Source: Pacificoceanicola onchidii
GTDB taxonomy: Bacteria > Pseudomonadota > Alphaproteobacteria > Rhodobacterales > Rhodobacteraceae
Direction: 5' to 3'
Assembly: GCF_004804335.1 (NCBI RefSeq)
Contig: NZ_SRXY01000002.1
Location: forward strand, 562,666 to 626,665
Length of the DNA: 64,000 bases
Part shown: piece by piece, positions 1 through 10,704 of the stretch
How the letters are laid out: each line of letters opens with the position of its first letter
Numbering within the stretch: position 1 is the stretch's first letter
Notes under the pieces: model-generated
Database searches by the model: none
Told to the model about the DNA's origin: nothing
The model's input: the letters and a program-made list of their open reading frames with translations, nothing else
Made by a program: the position numbers and the translations under genes

Positions 1-748
1 CGACGTCCTTGTGCTCCGCGAGATAGACAATCTCTTCGGCGGTCGAGATATGCAGCACGTGGATGCGCTTGCCGGTCTTGCGCGCCAGTCCAACAAGACG
101 CTTGGTGCAGTTCAAAGCGACCTCGGGCGAACGCCACACGGGGTGGCTCGACGGATCGCCTTCGACGCGCAGGTCCTTGCGCTCTTCAAGCATGTATTCG
201 TCTTCGCTGTGGAAGGCCGCGCGGCGGCTGATCGCGCTCAGGATGGCCTCCACACCGCTGTCGTCCTGCACCAGCAGAGAGCCGGTGGAGGACCCCATGA
301 ACACCTTCACCCCGGCACAGCCCGGCAGGCGCTCCAGCTCCGGCAGGTCCGCAACATTCTCATGGGTGCCGCCGATGTAGAAGGCAAAGTCGCAGTGCAT
401 CCGGTTGGTCCCGGCGGCAATCTTCGCCTCGAACGTCTCGCGGGTAGTGGTCAGCGGGTTGGTGTTCGGCATCTCGAAAACGCCGGTCACACCGCCCATC
501 ACGGCCCCGCGCGAGCCGGATTCAAGGTCTTCCTTGTGGGTCAGCCCCGGCTCGCGGAAATGCACCTGGCTGTCGATCACGCCGGGCAGGATGTGCAGGC
601 CTTTGCAGTCCACCACCTTCTCTGCGCTGGCATCCCCAAGATCGCCAATCGCCACGATGCGCCCGCCTTGCACGGCGACATCGGCCTCCCCGGTGCCATC
701 TTGGTTAACCACGGTGCCATTGCGGAAGATCGTGTCGAACTGTGTCAT
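1..748 (-). CDS. pyrC: Dihydroorotase-family amidohydrolase, variant metal site (3' end cut by window edge)
   Basis: I translated this directly: 249 codons from an ATG at 748, with the rest of the gene beyond base 1. It is a class I dihydroorotase-type amidohydrolase, the family that closes carbamoyl-aspartate to dihydroorotate in pyrimidine synthesis. Visible landmarks are the strand-1 motif GVIDSQVHFREPG (residues 56-68), MPNTNPLT (93-100), the candidate carboxylated lysine K148 in GVKVFMGSS, H180 in AFHSEDE and H233 in HVLHIST. The family's first metal ligand in the HxH pair is Gln here (Q61) while H63 is kept, so the binuclear zinc site cannot be canonical. It is divergent from hisI, with a Zur-like box in between. 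It could be a low-zinc paralogue of PyrC or an inactive PyrC-like subunit. The family call is firm; catalytic competence is not. Confidence 0.85.
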   Translation of the reverse strand, partial: MTQFDTIFRNGTVVNQDGTGEADVAVQGGRIVAIGDLGDASAEKVVDCKGLHILPGVIDSQVHFREPGLTHKEDLESGSRGAVMGGVTGVFEMPNTNPLTTTRETFEAKIAAGTNRMHCDFAFYIGGTHENVADLPELERLPGCAGVKVFMGSSTGSLLVQDDSGVEAILSAISRRAAFHSEDEYMLEERKDLRVEGDPSSHPVWRSPEVALNCTKRLVGLARKTGKRIHVLHISTAEEIVYLAEHKDV

Positions 749-920
749 GTCTCTCGGTCGCTTGTCGTTGTATCAGGGCCCATCTGCGCCAAGCCCTGCG
801 GGCCAGCGCACTCCCTGCACGTCAATCACATGACGCTTCGGTTTGAAACCCGTTTCTTGAATCTCGCCAGTCAGGACACCCCGGTTTCCCTTTACATCAG
901 GGCGCGACTCGGCCAAGAGC

Positions 921-943
921 GAAACGTTATGATATAACATCTC
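921..943. promoter_or_regulatory. Zur-like operator (zinc uptake regulator box)
   Basis: An imperfect 23-bp palindrome with core GTTATGATATAAC (926-938), flanked by GAAAC on the left and ATCTC on the right. It matches my recollection of the enterobacterial and proteobacterial Zur consensus (GAAATGTTATA / TATAACATTTC arms) at about 20 of 23 positions. It ends 14 nt before the hisI start codon and abuts the ribosome site at 944-953, a position suited to repression of hisI and the RibD-like gene. It lies 173 nt from the divergent dihydroorotase start. No second box was seen in 749-920. Confidence 0.6.
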
Positions 944-957
944 GAAAGGGAGAGCCC

Positions 958-1431
958 ATGAGCACAGTCCAATTCCTTGAACGGACATCCGTGGAACAGG
1001 TCGAAGAAGGGACAGACTTCGCGCCGAAATTCGGGCCCGATGGGCTGCTGCCCTGCATCACCACCGATGCGGCCTCCGGCGACGTGCTGATGCTTGGCTG
1101 GATGAACGAAGAGGCCCTGCGTCTGACCATCGAGACAGGCGAAGCCCATTACTTCAGCCGCGCGCGGCAAGTGCTGTGGCACAAGGGGGCGACTTCCGGC
1201 CTCGTTCAAAAGGTGGTCGAAGCACGGATTGACGACGATCAGGACGCCATCTGGCTGCGGGTTGCGGTCACGGGCTCCGGCGCCTCCTGCCACGTCGGCT
1301 ACCGGTCCTGTTTCTACCGTGCCGTCCCAACGGCGGAAGACGCGGGCAGCCCGCTGACCTTTCTCGAGGACGACAAGACCTTCGATCCGGTGGCTGTCTA
1401 TGGCGACGTCCCAAACCCCACCCAGCTCTGA
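958..1431 (+). CDS. hisI: Phosphoribosyl-AMP cyclohydrolase, variant lacking the DCD cysteine
   Basis: 157 aa with a strong ribosome site (AAAGGGAGAG) before ATG 958. HisI opens the adenine ring of phosphoribosyl-AMP in histidine synthesis. Family motifs present are [10 protein letters not shown] (45-54), [17 protein letters not shown] (65-81) and the C-x6-C pair C111/C118 in [12 protein letters not shown]. The usual DCDxD metal motif reads DDDQD (92-96): the zinc-ligand cysteine is Asp93. The protein is longer than the roughly 120 aa of the compact HisI typical of this family, with a tail of about 35 residues. Its 3' end overlaps the start of the RibD-like gene by 32 nt. Together with the Zur-like box this suggests a zinc-independent HisI paralogue; a second hisI elsewhere in the genome would be expected. 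Confidence 0.88.
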   Translation: MSTVQFLERTSVEQVEEGTDFAPKFGPDGLLPCITTDAASGDVLMLGWMNEEALRLTIETGEAHYFSRARQVLWHKGATSGLVQKVVEARIDDDQDAIWLRVAVTGSGASCHVGYRSCFYRAVPTAEDAGSPLTFLEDDKTFDPVAVYGDVPNPTQL

Positions 1432-2419
1432 TCCTTCGGATCCCGATCAGCACTGGATGCAGCGCGCGCTGACGCTGGCCGAAGGCGCGCGCGGGCTTGT
1501 CTGGCCAAACCCTCCGGTGGGCTGCGTGGTGGTCAAGCATGGCACGGTTCTGGCCGAGGCGGCGACCCATCCCGGCGGCCGTCCTCACGCGGAGCGCAAG
1601 GCTCTGGAAACGGCGGGCACTTCAGCCAAAGGCGCAACGCTCTACGTCACGCTGGAGCCTTGCTGTCACTGGGGCAAGACCCCGCCCTGCACGGACATCA
1701 TCATCGAGACCGGGGTCGCGCGGGTCGTCTGCTGCCTTCAGGATCCCGATCCGCGCGTGAACGGCGGCGGGTTTGCGGCGTTGAAACAGGCCGGTATCGC
1801 GGTGTCACTCGGCCTCTGCGCGGATCAGGCGAAACGCATCATGTCCGGCTTCCTCCACCGCGTCCGCACTGGCCTGCCGGAGCTTGTGGCCCTGAGCAAG
1901 GCGGTCACGGAGATCCCGACCGGCTTGGATGCGCTGCTGACCAGCACGGATCAGGGCGCACGGCTGGCCATGCGTTCGGGCAAGATTGACCTGCCGCCAC
2001 AACCCATGCCGCAGCTACTGCGCCGCATGGGCGACATTGGCCTCACCTCCGTGGCAATCCCGAAAAGCGATCCGCTGTGGCGGCAGATGCCAGCCTTGCG
2101 TGAAACCCGGAAACGCGTTTCGAAACCAAGCACACCCAACCCATTTGTGCCATTGAGTCCGCCGCTGCTCGGTCAGTCACCGGGTCAGCAGGCGCAAACC
2201 CTTTTCCACATTCAGCGGATCAAAGGGCTGGTTCGCGAGCAGCTCGGCGCGGGGCCAAAAGGGCTTGTCTCCCTGCGCGAGACGCTCTGCACGGACCCCG
2301 CCTGCCCCGGCATCGCGACGGAGATCAGGATTATCTCCCCCGGCTTCGAGGAACGGCGCGGGCTTGTGCACAAACCTTTGTCCGAGGTGGAACCCTCGGA
2401 CATCGCGCTGGTCATCTGA
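1400..2419 (+). CDS. RibD-like deaminase fused to an unrelated C-terminal domain
   Basis: 339 aa. Residues 18-150 are a cytidine-deaminase-fold domain of RibD type (pyrimidine deaminase of riboflavin synthesis), with zinc ligands H63 (HAE), C88 and C97 in [11 protein letters not shown] and catalytic E65. The RibD linker [13 protein letters not shown] follows (about 150-162). The reductase domain that should come next is not recognisable: only about 100 poorly conserved residues remain. The last 70 residues form a separate small domain with the motif [13 protein letters not shown], which I cannot name. The start at 1400 lies inside hisI, so the two are translationally coupled; ATG 1457 is an alternative. 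It is probably not the housekeeping RibD. Its role in a hisI/Zur context is unknown. Confidence 0.75.
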   Translation: MATSQTPPSSDPSDPDQHWMQRALTLAEGARGLVWPNPPVGCVVVKHGTVLAEAATHPGGRPHAERKALETAGTSAKGATLYVTLEPCCHWGKTPPCTDIIIETGVARVVCCLQDPDPRVNGGGFAALKQAGIAVSLGLCADQAKRIMSGFLHRVRTGLPELVALSKAVTEIPTGLDALLTSTDQGARLAMRSGKIDLPPQPMPQLLRRMGDIGLTSVAIPKSDPLWRQMPALRETRKRVSKPSTPNPFVPLSPPLLGQSPGQQAQTLFHIQRIKGLVREQLGAGPKGLVSLRETLCTDPACPGIATEIRIISPGFEERRGLVHKPLSEVEPSDIALVI

Positions 2420-2433
2420 CCCCGGTCACGGGA

Positions 2434-3600
2434 CTACCCCGCCGCCGCCACAGGTTTGGCCATCATGAGCGCTGCCATGTCGTCGATGTCCGCCGCGCTC
2501 ACCGGGCAGGCCGCGTTTTGTGCCATGCCGAGGTTCGCCGCGTTCTTCATCTCCGCTGCCAGCGCCTGCGCCGTCACACCTGCGCATTCCGCAGGCAGCG
2601 CCTCGGAAATCTGGCAGGCGCGCATCAGCGCAGACAAGGCACCGGGCAGCGCCTCCGCCCTCTCCGCGCCGCCCAGCGCCTTGGCCGCGCTGGCATAGTT
2701 GGCCGCCCCGTCGGGCCGCTGCACGAGCCACGGCAGACTGGCCTCTAGGCCCAGCCCCGTCGCCAGACCGTGATGCACCCGCACCAGCGAGCCCAGCGCA
2801 TGGCTGATGTTATGGCCCATATGCGTGTTGCAATTGTGCAGGGCGAGACCCGCAACGGTGCTTGCCCAAAGCACACGGCCCCGCGCTTCGATGTCCGCGC
2901 CGTCAGCCACCGCTTTCGGCAAAGCCTCTGTGAGAATGCGCAGCGCCTCCAATCCATAGAGTTGCCCCGCCGGGCTGGTGTTGCGCGCGGTTGCGCCTTC
3001 CAGCGCATGGGCAACCGCGTCGATCCCGGTCCAGGCCGTCAGATGCGGCGGCAGGCTGACGGTCAGCTCCGGGTCCAGCACGGCCTGATCGAACATCAGC
3101 TCCTCCCCCCAGAACCAGATCTTCCAGCCATCCGCTTTCGAGATCACGGAGGTCCGCGTGACCTCCGATCCGGTCCCCGCCGTGGTCGGGATCGCGATGG
3201 CCGGAAGGCCGTTGTCCGGCAAGGGATTGGCCGCAAGCGCGAAGTCTTCCGAAGGCCGCCCTGAAGGCGCGATGGCCGCAACCAGCTTCGCCGCATCCAT
3301 GGCCGCGCCGCCGCCGATGCCGATCACCAACCGCGCGCTTGCGGCGCGGGCGCGGGCGCAGAGCGCATCCACCAAGGCCTGCTTCGGCTCGCCGGACACC
3401 TCTGCTGCCAGTTCGGACGCAATGCCTTCCGCGGCAAGGCCCGCAATCAGCCGATCGGTGACACCCAGCTCGGCCAGGATGGCGTCGGAGACGATCAACA
3501 CCGGGCCGCCCCCCATGGCACTCACGATCTGCGGCACTTTCGCCATCCGCCCCGCACCAAATGTAACTGGCGGCACACGGCCCATGTTGAATGGCTGCAT
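2434..3600 (-). CDS. Iron-containing alcohol dehydrogenase
   Basis: 388 aa. The start at 3600 is chosen because a GGGAGGAGG site precedes it; the longer reading to 3732 adds unconserved residues. It belongs to the group III (metal-dependent) alcohol dehydrogenases: the nucleotide-binding loop GGGAAMDAAK is at 97-105, and the metal ligands D194 and H198 (GIDAVAHALEG), H263 (MGHNISHALG) and H277 (VHHGLATG) are all present. The enzyme is cytoplasmic and NAD(P)-dependent. The substrate cannot be read from the sequence; maleylacetate-reductase-like and short-chain alcohol activities both occur in the family. It stands alone, convergent with the RibD-like gene (14 nt between stops). Confidence 0.88.
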   Translation of the reverse strand: MQPFNMGRVPPVTFGAGRMAKVPQIVSAMGGGPVLIVSDAILAELGVTDRLIAGLAAEGIASELAAEVSGEPKQALVDALCARARAASARLVIGIGGGAAMDAAKLVAAIAPSGRPSEDFALAANPLPDNGLPAIAIPTTAGTGSEVTRTSVISKADGWKIWFWGEELMFDQAVLDPELTVSLPPHLTAWTGIDAVAHALEGATARNTSPAGQLYGLEALRILTEALPKAVADGADIEARGRVLWASTVAGLALHNCNTHMGHNISHALGSLVRVHHGLATGLGLEASLPWLVQRPDGAANYASAAKALGGAERAEALPGALSALMRACQISEALPAECAGVTAQALAAEMKNAANLGMAQNAACPVSAADIDDMAALMMAKPVAAAG

Positions 3601-3800
3601 TCGCGCCTCCTCCCGTTTGTTCATTCCGCAACATTCACCGGAACCCGCTGGTCTGAACAGAGAAAAACGACACGGCCCGGTCTGAATCGAACTTTTTCTT
3701 TCGATACCCGGATCTTGCCGCGCCAAGGGCAAACCGGCGGCCCGGCTGCGGCTGCCGGTTTCAATGCTGTCTCAAGGGGAAGCGACGCGCCCGCCGCCGA

Positions 3801-5132
3801 TCAATCCACCGGCAAGCCGCTCGGCACCGTGTCGGGACGCCCCATGGGGCGCTGCAGCGCCGTCTCGCCGGTCAGCCCGTGCAGGAATGCCACGATATCC
3901 GCAACCTCCGCATCACTCAAAACCGGCAGATCAATGTCGATCTTTGCCCGTATCCGCCCGGTTTCCGCGGCGTTCGCCAGCAGCATGAAATCCTCTTCCT
4001 CAAGCCAGGACACCGGCGGCAGGCTGGCCATCTCTTCGCGCCAGGCGGCATTGCTCTGCTCCGGATCAAGGTGATGGCGCACCATCGCCTCCAGCGTCGG
4101 CATCGCGCCATTGTGCCCGTAGGGCGCGGTCAGCGCGACATTGCGCAGGAACGGCACGCGGAAGCGGTAGGCGTCCTCGGGATCGTCCGAAACTGTCATC
4201 CGCCCCACATCGCGGGCAATCGGATCATTCAACGTGGTGATCCCCGGCCCAAAGGGCGGCAGGCCCAGCGCCTGAAAGCTTTGGTTCGACATCAGCGGGC
4301 CGGAATGGCAGGTGGCGCAGCCAACCTCGCCATAAAACAGCGCCATGCCGCGCTTTTGCGCGTCGCTCAGCGCATCCTCTTCCCCGTTCAGATATTGGTC
4401 AAACGGGCTGTCGAAGTTGCGGAACTCCGTCCCTTCAAAGGCCGCGATGGCGTTGACTATCTCAACGATGGTGATGTCTTCCGCCGTCTCCACATGGTCA
4501 AAAGCGTCCATGAACAAAGGCAGATAGCCGTCAATCGCCCGCACGCGCTCCTCGACCAGAGGCCAGACATAATGCGGCGCGTCATAGGCGGCCCCGCCGA
4601 TCGGGTTTTCTTCGGGTTGTCCCGCCATTTCGATCTCGGACGTCATAGGAAACAGCGCCTGCGCCGCGAGCAGCGAGTTCAGCCCCTGCGGCAGGAAAAT
4701 CCACGCCGGAGAGCGAAACCCATTGCCGAAATCGTCGGACACCGACACGCGCCCGTCATGGAACAGAACCTCTACATCCTTATGGCCGAGGTTCCACAGG
4801 CCCGGCGCATTGCGCGGCACCCGCTCGATGATCTGATCCGCGCCCGCCCCGGCGCTGCGCCGCATCCCAAGCCCGGCACCACCTTCGCCAATGCCGAGAC
4901 TGACACCATCGGCGCTGTTCAGATCGTGGTGGTGACAGGTCGCGCAGGCGATATTCTGGTTGCCAGACAACACTTTGTCATAAAACAAGAGCTGCCCGAG
5001 CTCTACCTGCGCCTGATCGAACTGGATGAAATCCTCCAGCTTCAAAGGCTCCGGCAGGTCCATCGCCAAAGCTGGCGCGGCAAAAATGGCCGCAAGGCAG
5101 GACGTTACAATCGGTTTGGTCATCAATGTCAT
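3801..5132 (-). CDS. Di-haem cytochrome c peroxidase / MauG family protein
   Basis: 443 aa with a Sec signal peptide (cut after about residue 23, PALA/MDLP), so it is periplasmic. Two c-type haem sites are visible: C63-ATC-H67 and C272-ATC-H276. The second half carries the family pattern of FRVPFLRNVALTAPYGHNG followed by a region near residue 350 that usually supplies axial or tuning ligands. Members either reduce hydrogen peroxide with cytochrome c or, like MauG, oxidise a partner protein. It lies 49 nt downstream of a CRTAC1-type repeat protein on the same strand, so the two are probably one operon, and the repeat protein is the natural candidate for a partner or substrate. Confidence 0.9.
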   Translation of the reverse strand: MTLMTKPIVTSCLAAIFAAPALAMDLPEPLKLEDFIQFDQAQVELGQLLFYDKVLSGNQNIACATCHHHDLNSADGVSLGIGEGGAGLGMRRSAGAGADQIIERVPRNAPGLWNLGHKDVEVLFHDGRVSVSDDFGNGFRSPAWIFLPQGLNSLLAAQALFPMTSEIEMAGQPEENPIGGAAYDAPHYVWPLVEERVRAIDGYLPLFMDAFDHVETAEDITIVEIVNAIAAFEGTEFRNFDSPFDQYLNGEEDALSDAQKRGMALFYGEVGCATCHSGPLMSNQSFQALGLPPFGPGITTLNDPIARDVGRMTVSDDPEDAYRFRVPFLRNVALTAPYGHNGAMPTLEAMVRHHLDPEQSNAAWREEMASLPPVSWLEEEDFMLLANAAETGRIRAKIDIDLPVLSDAEVADIVAFLHGLTGETALQRPMGRPDTVPSGLPVD

Positions 5133-5181
5133 TGGGCTTGTCCTTTTGCGAATGCCCCGGTCTCAAAAACAACACATAGCG

Positions 5182-7149
5182 TTACTCACGCACAATACGA
5201 TAGCGCGCGCCAGCCGCCAAGGGACCGGCAATCTCGGTACGCCCGCCATCGGCCCAGACCACGGTCAATGCGGTGATCTCCTGCGCCGCGCCAAGCCCGA
5301 AATGGGCGACGGGCGCGTCAAAAGACATGAACCCGCCCCCGGACTGAATCTCACGCATCATCTTCGTGCCATCCGGCAAGATCACTTCGATCCGCGCGCC
5401 AATGCCAAAACGGTTGCCATGCGCATCATTGAGATCCACCGCCAGTGCGTTGCCCGTCTGCGCGCCATTGCGATAGAGCATCACCGGCCCGTTCACCGGC
5501 TGCGTGATGATGTCCAGATCGCCGTCATTGTCCATGTCGAACCGCACCGCGGCAGAGGTCATCAGGTAATCGGTCAGGCCAAAATCAATCGCCGACTCTT
5601 CAAACGAGCCGTCCCCCATGTTGCGGTAAAACAGGTTCGACGGGCTGACTTCGTTCGGCACCCATGTGCCATTGACGATGAACACATCCTGCCAGCCGTC
5701 ATTGTCGAAATCCGCGATCTTCGTGTCCCAGGACCAGCCGCCTATCTCAAGCCCAGCGTCAATCGCCGTATCGACATAGCGATCCTCTTCCCATGTCAGC
5801 AGCACGTTGGTGCGCATGATCTGGCGCAGCGTGGTGTCAAAAACCTCCATCAGCGGCGAGGTGAACGGCTTGAAATGCACCTCACAGAAGTCCCTGGCCA
5901 GCTTCTGATCGTCCGCGATCAGCGCGCAGAGCGAAGGGTCTTTCTTCTGGATTGCCAAGTCCTTGACCGACATCGCAAGGCATTCGGACTTCAACGGATC
6001 GTCCAGCGCCTGACACCGATCCGCATAGCGCGGATCAAAACGATTGCCGGACTTGTACCAGGTCTTGATCTCCATGTTCCGCGCGCAGAGCGCCTTGGTC
6101 TCGGCGTGCGCAATGCTCTCGCAATACTGTGTCAAAGGCTGCATCCTGAGCCTGTCCGACACGCGCGACGAGCGCCCGGCAATCTGCGCGTAGTAAATCT
6201 CCGGCGAGCCGTCGTTATAAAGATCCGCCGTCTTGATCGCCATCGTGGTGTTGGTGGTGTGCGGGATCAGCCCCTCTTCGCGGGTGACGGCCGTGAACCC
6301 GCCCTGCCCGTCGCCGTGATAGACGTAATCGGGCAGTTCGAAGTCATTGCCAAAGAGCAGATCGGTGTTTCCATCCAGATCAATATCGCTGAACAGCGTG
6401 ACAAGCGTCTCGCCCGGCAGCCCCGGCAGTTCCTTGTACGCGCTGCCATCCATCACGCCATTTTCATTGAAAACCAACCGGTTGCGCGACTCTTCACCCG
6501 GAATGCGCCGATACCATCCGGCGGCCCAATTGCCCAAGGCCACGTCCAGATCACCATCCCGATCCGCATCGGCAAAGCTGAGCGAGATCGTCAGCATCGC
6601 GTCATCCCGGTTGCTCACCGATTGCGGGCTGGCCATGTCAAACCGGCCCCCCTCATTGCGAATGACAAAGTTGCCATCCACGTAAGTCGCCGCAAAAATG
6701 TCCAGCCAGCCATCGTTGTCGATATCCACCAGGGCGGCGTTGAAGATATCAAGGCCCGCCACCGGCCCCAGATCCCCGTCCATGCGAGAAAACTGGCCGG
6801 AGCCGTCATTGAGATAGATGTAAAGCCCGGCATCCGTGGAGGCGATCACCAGATCAAGATCGTCGTCGTTGTCGATGTCCCCGGTGGTCAGGCTCCGCCC
6901 TTCCCAGAACGGCGGCCACATGTCCTTCATCGAGAATTCCAGCGGCTTGTCGATGCCGTGCTCGCGCGCCTCGACGCCCTGAAACACCGTCTCATAACCC
7001 GGCGAGCGCGGCGCAAACGGATGTGCGCTGATCGTCACGGGCCGGTCCGAGGACACGACCTCTGCGGCCTGCGCGGGGGTCAGGCTCAGCGGCAGGGCCA
7101 TGGCAGCCACAAAAGAGAGGCTCAAAGAGCGCAGAGAAGGCACGGTCAT
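5182..7149 (-). CDS. Secreted CRTAC1-type FG-GAP/VCBS repeat protein with ASPIC/UnbV domain
   Basis: 655 aa. The start at 7149 is chosen because it begins a clear Sec signal (MTVPSLRSLSLSF... ending near PAQA); the in-frame extension to 7275 precedes it. Repeated calcium-type loops such as DIDNDDDLDL, DIDNDGWLDI, DADRDGDLDV, DIDLDGNTDL, DFDNDGWQDV and DMDNDGDLDI mark a beta-propeller of FG-GAP repeats. The last 85 residues match the ASPIC/UnbV domain (GARIEVILPDG...GGFMSFDAP..HFGLG). The propeller is interrupted around residues 330-430 by a cysteine-bearing insertion (at least six Cys). It is exported to the periplasm or surface. It is the first gene of the operon with the MauG-like peroxidase. 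Function unknown; a redox-modified or adhesive structural protein is plausible. Confidence 0.88.
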   Translation of the reverse strand: MTVPSLRSLSLSFVAAMALPLSLTPAQAAEVVSSDRPVTISAHPFAPRSPGYETVFQGVEAREHGIDKPLEFSMKDMWPPFWEGRSLTTGDIDNDDDLDLVIASTDAGLYIYLNDGSGQFSRMDGDLGPVAGLDIFNAALVDIDNDGWLDIFAATYVDGNFVIRNEGGRFDMASPQSVSNRDDAMLTISLSFADADRDGDLDVALGNWAAGWYRRIPGEESRNRLVFNENGVMDGSAYKELPGLPGETLVTLFSDIDLDGNTDLLFGNDFELPDYVYHGDGQGGFTAVTREEGLIPHTTNTTMAIKTADLYNDGSPEIYYAQIAGRSSRVSDRLRMQPLTQYCESIAHAETKALCARNMEIKTWYKSGNRFDPRYADRCQALDDPLKSECLAMSVKDLAIQKKDPSLCALIADDQKLARDFCEVHFKPFTSPLMEVFDTTLRQIMRTNVLLTWEEDRYVDTAIDAGLEIGGWSWDTKIADFDNDGWQDVFIVNGTWVPNEVSPSNLFYRNMGDGSFEESAIDFGLTDYLMTSAAVRFDMDNDGDLDIITQPVNGPVMLYRNGAQTGNALAVDLNDAHGNRFGIGARIEVILPDGTKMMREIQSGGGFMSFDAPVAHFGLGAAQEITALTVVWADGGRTEIAGPLAAGARYRIVRE

Positions 7150-7293
7150 CGGGTCTGGTCCTGCTGAAACGATTTGGCTGGTAACGCCGCAATCATTGGC
7201 CAAAAGCGCTGGAAACTCAACAGGCTCGCCGATCACAAAAAACCGCGCCCGAGTTGCCCCGGGCGCGGTTGTCATCTGCCTTGCGAATTTGGC

Positions 7294-9513
<2,220 letters not shown>

Positions 9514-9707
9514 CTATCCTCGCTGTTGATGGGCCTTTTGGCCTTGGCTGCAGGCGAATCCTCGCTTGGATTCACCAATGGCACCGATCAGGGGCAACGC
9601 TTTGAAAACTATGAATTTCAACAGAGCATCGCCTCCCGAACGAATCTCCTCTTTAGAACGTATCAAAGTTATACGATCAGAGGAAATTGCATTATCGGAT
9701 CGTTAGG

Positions 9708-9722
9708 ATAAGAATTTCTTAT
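9708..9722. promoter_or_regulatory. AT-rich palindrome in the katG upstream region
   Basis: ATAAGAA-T-TTCTTAT is a perfect 7-bp inverted repeat with one central base, in the unusually AT-rich 9600-9725 stretch between the sensor-kinase stop and katG, about 204 nt before the katG start. Another element nearby is a TTTAGAAC half-site at 9653. It could be a peroxide- or iron-responsive operator, or a weak terminator for the kinase operon. The rest of the 234-nt gap shows no gene. Confidence 0.35.
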
Positions 9723-9738
9723 TGAAAGAGAGGGCGCT

Positions 9739-10704
9739 TCACACGCGAAAGGTGATCTCGAAAACCGCGCCTGTCCCGGACGGGCAAAGCGCGATATCCG
9801 CCCCGTGGGCCCGGAGCAGCGTTTGCACGATAAAAAGCCCCATCCCCGTCCCGTCCGCCTCGCGCCGCGTGGTAAAGAACGGCTCGAAAATGCGCGCGCG
9901 GTTGCCGTCCGAAATGCCCGGCCCGTCGTCCGTCACACGCAGCACCCGCGCGCCCGCCCGCTCCATCACCGACAGCGTCACCTGCCCTGCCCCTTGCGCC
10001 CGCGCGTTGCCGATCAGCTGCTCCAGCACCACGCGCAGCCCCGGCAAGGACAGGGGCAATTCCGCGCTCCGATCCGCCTCGGAAACCTCGGCAGAAAGCT
10101 CTGCCGCCTCCAGCGCCGCCCCCACGGAGGACACCCCGACATACCGCACCTCGCGCGCCCGCGCCGCCTGCCGCAAAGCGTCAAGCTGGCCTTCGATCTG
10201 CCGCCCCGCGCCGCTGATCTGATCCACCAGCGCGCGATCCTCTGCCGCCAGCGCTCCACCGTCTTCGAGCAGTTCCACCGCCGCGCGGATGCCCGCAACC
10301 GGCGTCTTGATCTCATGGGTCACGTGATCGGAATAGCTGCGCAGGCTTTGCTCGCGATCCCGCAGAACGCCCGCCATCTCCATCACGCTTTGCGCCGTGG
10401 CGTGCAGTTCATGCGTGCCGAAATGACCCGGCGGCGGCGTGTCAGCCTGCGGGTCCGCCTGCACCTGCGCCGCGTAGCTCTGCAGCGCATGAATAGGCCG
10501 CAAGAGCAGCCGCACCAGAAGCCAGCCAAGAAACGCTGTCGCCGCCGCGATGATCAGCCCGAGCAAAATCGCCGCGTTCTGATAGCCAATCGCCGGGCCG
10601 AGATAGCGGAACACCACCAGCCCGGCGAGCGAGAGCACCAGCGTGCCCGCCAGCCCGCCGCCCAACACCAACCCCAGCGACGGCCGCCAGCGCCGCGCGT
10701 TCAT
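9739..10704 (-). CDS. Membrane sensor histidine kinase (CreC/PhoR-like layout)
   Basis: 321 aa. Two closely spaced transmembrane helices (about 10-32 and 41-67) leave almost no periplasmic loop, so sensing is likely through the membrane. A HAMP-like linker follows, then the dimerisation/H-box YSDHVTHEIKTPVAGIRA (phospho-acceptor His), N-box (QLIGNARAQG), DDGPGIS and GTGMGLFIVQ. It overlaps its response regulator by 4 nt (ATGA), so the pair is co-translated. The stimulus is unknown. The DUF4173 membrane protein upstream in the same operon is a candidate modulator or output. Confidence 0.9.
   Translation of the reverse strand: MNARRWRPSLGLVLGGGLAGTLVLSLAGLVVFRYLGPAIGYQNAAILLGLIIAAATAFLGWLLVRLLLRPIHALQSYAAQVQADPQADTPPPGHFGTHELHATAQSVMEMAGVLRDREQSLRSYSDHVTHEIKTPVAGIRAAVELLEDGGALAAEDRALVDQISGAGRQIEGQLDALRQAARAREVRYVGVSSVGAALEAAELSAEVSEADRSAELPLSLPGLRVVLEQLIGNARAQGAGQVTLSVMERAGARVLRVTDDGPGISDGNRARIFEPFFTTRREADGTGMGLFIVQTLLRAHGADIALCPSGTGAVFEITFRV

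Noticed and set aside
5026..7167. A 713-codon plus-strand frame
   Set aside because: Antisense to the CRTAC1-type gene, with Arg/His-rich composition typical of a complementary strand and no domain.
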